Shown here in pieces: positions 4,623 to 6,939 of a stretch of DNA of 6,939 nt. Both the position numbers and the translations under genes were made by a program. The first letter of the stretch is position 1, and every line of letters starts with the position of its first letter. Source of the DNA: Methanobacteriota archaeon (GTDB lineage: Archaea > Thermoplasmatota > Poseidoniia > Poseidoniales > Poseidoniaceae); assembly GCA_002707335.2 (NCBI GenBank), contig PAMN02000032.1, positions 3,674 to 10,612 of the forward strand, written 5' to 3'. The notes beneath the pieces were generated by a model. It searched no databases and was not told the origin of the DNA. It worked only from the letters and a program-made list of their open reading frames with translations.

Positions 4623-6939
4623 ATGGGCAAACCTAAGGACGACTCTTGGATAGAGGTTCGTGGAGCCCGCACTCATAATTTAAGAGATGTAGATGTTAAA
4701 TTACCCAGAGGAAAATTTGTAGTAATATCTGGTGTTTCTGGTTCAGGCAAATCCTCTCTTGCGTTTGATACACTCTATGCTGAAGGACAGAGACGTTACG
4801 TAGAAAGCCTATCTTCTTACGCCAGACAATTTATCGGGCAGATGAAAAAAGCTGATTGTGACAGTATAGAAGGACTATCTCCTGCGATTTCTATCGATCA
4901 AAAACAAGGCAGCCACAATCCAAGATCAACAGTAGCTACCGTCACTGAAATAATGGATTACCTAAGGTTAATGTGGGCTAGAATCGGGAAACCACATTGC
5001 CCTACTTGTGGAGTAGAAGTTGCAAGAAGAACCGTTCAAGAAATAGTTGACGATATTATCTGGCACATGGAAGGACATGCAGTTTCTGTTTGGAGTCCTG
5101 CGATAAGAAATAGAAAAGGCACTCACGCTGATTTATTTCGCCATCTAGTTGAGCAAGGGTGGACAGAAGGAAAAATAAATGGAAGAGAAGCATCATTTGA
5201 GGATGACCACAATTTAGACAAAAATTTACGTCATGATATCGATGTTAGAATCGATAGATTAAGATGCACAAGAGATAGAAGGCAACGACTTACAGAAGCT
5301 GTAGAATCATCTTTGAGAATCGGAGGTGGAACAGTTGCTATTGAGAGTATTAAAATTCCTGAAAAGGACTTTCCGCTTGAGGAGGGTTCAAAGTCACTGG
5401 GAACAAAACAAGGAGAAACAATGGCATGGTCTGAAGAATTTGCTTGTGCAGAACACGGTGCATTCATGCCAGAAATGAGCCCAAGAGTATTTTCTTTCAA
5501 TTCACCATTAGGTGCTTGTCCAGCATGTCAAGGTCTGGGCGTTCAAAGGAGATTCAGCGAGGACCTACTAGTCGATAGACACGCAACAATCTCAGAAGGT
5601 TGCATCATACCTTGGAGACAATCAATGTCACCACATTGGTATAGAAAATTGATGGAACAAACTGCACAACACTACAGCATTCCAACAAATATCCCGTTCG
5701 GCGATTTGGATGATGATTCAAAAGACATTATTTTGAATGGTTCAGGTTCAACAATAATTAATTTTGAATTTATTTCAGAGACAGGCTCTCTGTATCAATA
5801 TAACAAACCATGGGAAGGTGTCTATGGAAGGCTTCAGAAAACCTACACCGAGACAACCTCTGATAGAACAAGGTCTCGACTCATAGCGTGCATGAATGAT
5901 GAGGATTGCCCATCTTGTAAAGGTGAGAAACTCAACGATGCGGCTAGAATGGTTACAGTAGGGGGTAAAAGACTCCCACAAATAGGAGCGGCTAGCGTTT
6001 TTGAAGCATTACAAATAATTCGTTCATTTAGAGGAGAAGGAAAATTTGCTGATGAATTGGACGATAGAAGCGCATTCATTGGAAAAGAAATCATCAAGGA
6101 AATTGAGAGTAGATTAGGATTTTTGAATGACGTCGGATTGGATTATTTAACACTGGATCGAAGAGCGAATACACTGTCCGGTGGAGAATCTCAAAGAATT
6201 CGTTTAGCCACTCAAATCGGCAGTCGTCTAACAGGTGTGATGTATGTTTTGGACGAACCATCAATAGGTCTCCACCAGAGGGATAATGAAAGATTGCTAG
6301 CAACCTTGAGAGAACTATCAGATTTAGGTAATACATTACTAGTTGTTGAGCATGATGAAGAAACTTTGAGGCAGGCCGATTGGCTGTGCGATCTTGGTCC
6401 AGGTGCTGGCGTTGAAGGTGGAGAAATTGTTGCAAACGGTCCACCTAAGGATGTAATGAAAGCAAAAGAATCAATCACGGGCGCTTATCTTTCAGGTAAA
6501 AAATCAATACCAACTCCAACAAAAAGAGTCAAACCACAGAAAGGGTTCTTGGAAATTAAAGGTGCTAGACAAAACAATCTAAATGACATAAATGCCAAAA
6601 TTCCTCTCGGCTGCTTGACAGCAATAACTGGAGTATCCGGGTCAGGTAAATCATCCCTGATTTCGGGAATATTAGCTCCAGCATTGCAACGTACAATCAA
6701 CCGAACCGATGCTCAACCAGGAGTTCATGACAAAATTGAGGGTATAGAAAACGTAGACAAAGTAATCGTAATCGACCAATCTCCAATTGGAAGAACTCCT
6801 CGGTCAAATCCGGCCACATATACCAAAGCGTTCGATGAGATAAGAAAACTATTTTCTGAAACTAAATTATCCAAAGAGAGAGGATACAAACCAGGACACT
6901 TTTCATTCAATGTCAAAGGTGGAAGATGTGAAGCTTGTA
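4623..6939 (+). CDS. uvrA: UvrA, excinuclease ABC subunit A (3' partial)
   Basis: DNA-damage recognition ATPase of nucleotide excision repair; a dimer scans DNA and loads UvrB in the cytoplasm. The window shows 772 codons of about 940, with the frame open to the end. First ATPase half: Walker A GVSGSGKS (37-44), then DTLYAEGQRRYVESLSSYARQ, HNPRST and an HCPTCG motif after RIGKP. The first zinc module has ligands Cys275, His278, Cys299 and Cys302, using a C-x2-H pair (CAEHG) followed by CPAC. ABC signature LSGGESQR (518-525) and Walker B VLDEPSIGLH (Asp544, Glu545) follow. The second half has Walker A GVSGSGKS (670-677) and is cut at GGRCEAC (Cys769, Cys772), the start of the C-terminal zinc finger. 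ATG 4623 was chosen; TTG at 4617 is the only other upstream option because a TGA lies in frame at 4605. Neither has a good Shine-Dalgarno site. No frameshift is visible. Confidence 0.95.
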   Translation, partial: MGKPKDDSWIEVRGARTHNLRDVDVKLPRGKFVVISGVSGSGKSSLAFDTLYAEGQRRYVESLSSYARQFIGQMKKADCDSIEGLSPAISIDQKQGSHNPRSTVATVTEIMDYLRLMWARIGKPHCPTCGVEVARRTVQEIVDDIIWHMEGHAVSVWSPAIRNRKGTHADLFRHLVEQGWTEGKINGREASFEDDHNLDKNLRHDIDVRIDRLRCTRDRRQRLTEAVESSLRIGGGTVAIESIKIPEKDFPLEEGSKSLGTKQGETMAWSEEFACAEHGAFMPEMSPRVFSFNSPLGACPACQGLGVQRRFSEDLLVDRHATISEGCIIPWRQSMSPHWYRKLMEQTAQHYSIPTNIPFGDLDDDSKDIILNGSGSTIINFEFISETGSLYQYNKPWEGVYGRLQKTYTETTSDRTRSRLIACMNDEDCPSCKGEKLNDAARMVTVGGKRLPQIGAASVFEALQIIRSFRGEGKFADELDDRSAFIGKEIIKEIESRLGFLNDVGLDYLTLDRRANTLSGGESQRIRLATQIGSRLTGVMYVLDEPSIGLHQRDNERLLATLRELSDLGNTLLVVEHDEETLRQADWLCDLGPGAGVEGGEIVANGPPKDVMKAKESITGAYLSGKKSIPTPTKRVKPQKGFLEIKGARQNNLNDINAKIPLGCLTAITGVSGSGKSSLISGILAPALQRTINRTDAQPGVHDKIEGIENVDKVIVIDQSPIGRTPRSNPATYTKAFDEIRKLFSETKLSKERGYKPGHFSFNVKGGRCEAC

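Noticed and set aside
5231..6916. Series of short minus-strand open frames across uvrA
   Set aside because: They fall in a region where the plus frame translates without break as UvrA with all ABC-ATPase motifs in order.
1..6939. CRISPR array, mobile element, tRNA or a new defence system
   Set aside because: No spaced direct repeats, transposase or integrase motifs, or terminal repeats were seen, and coding genes with recognisable housekeeping functions fill almost all of the window.

Overview
The window is AT-rich and gene-dense. All six genes lie on the + strand, both end genes are cut by the window edges, and no gap exceeds about 75 bases. The gene set suggests an archaeon, probably a mesophilic marine euryarchaeon of the Marine Group II/III (Poseidoniales-like) type. 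The case rests on an archaeal CPSF-like beta-CASP RNA nuclease, Shine-Dalgarno sites of the GAGGTGAT/GAGGT type with TTG starts, and a bacterial-type UvrA such as mesophilic archaea often carry. This lineage call is an inference. The RluA-type pseudouridine synthase and UvrA alone would look bacterial.

Layout. Positions 1-1263: a beta-CASP metallo-beta-lactamase nuclease, probably lacking only a few N-terminal codons. Positions 1322-1603: a small, very basic protein with a C-terminal four-cysteine zinc ribbon. Positions 1604-1678: a short spacer with a TATA-like stretch and an inverted repeat. Positions 1679-4585: a tightly packed run of a TauE/SafE-type membrane transporter, MoeA and an S4-domain RluA-family pseudouridine synthase, with gaps of 15 and 9 bases. 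Positions 4586-4622: a spacer with a nested inverted repeat. Positions 4623-6939: uvrA, cut by the window end inside its C-terminal zinc-finger module, with about 772 of roughly 940 residues visible.

How the genes fit together. This looks like housekeeping sequence: RNA processing (nuclease, possibly the zinc-ribbon protein), anion transport and molybdenum cofactor maturation (TSUP, MoeA), RNA modification (RluA-like) and nucleotide excision repair (UvrA). The TSUP-moeA-rluA run is probably one transcript. A link between the transporter and MoeA through sulfur or molybdenum-enzyme metabolism is possible but unproven. I found no mobile element, CRISPR array, tRNA, rRNA or clearly new multi-gene system. 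The points of most interest are the uncharacterised basic zinc-ribbon protein, the bacterial-type RluA and UvrA genes in an otherwise archaeal-looking context, and the two intergenic inverted repeats.
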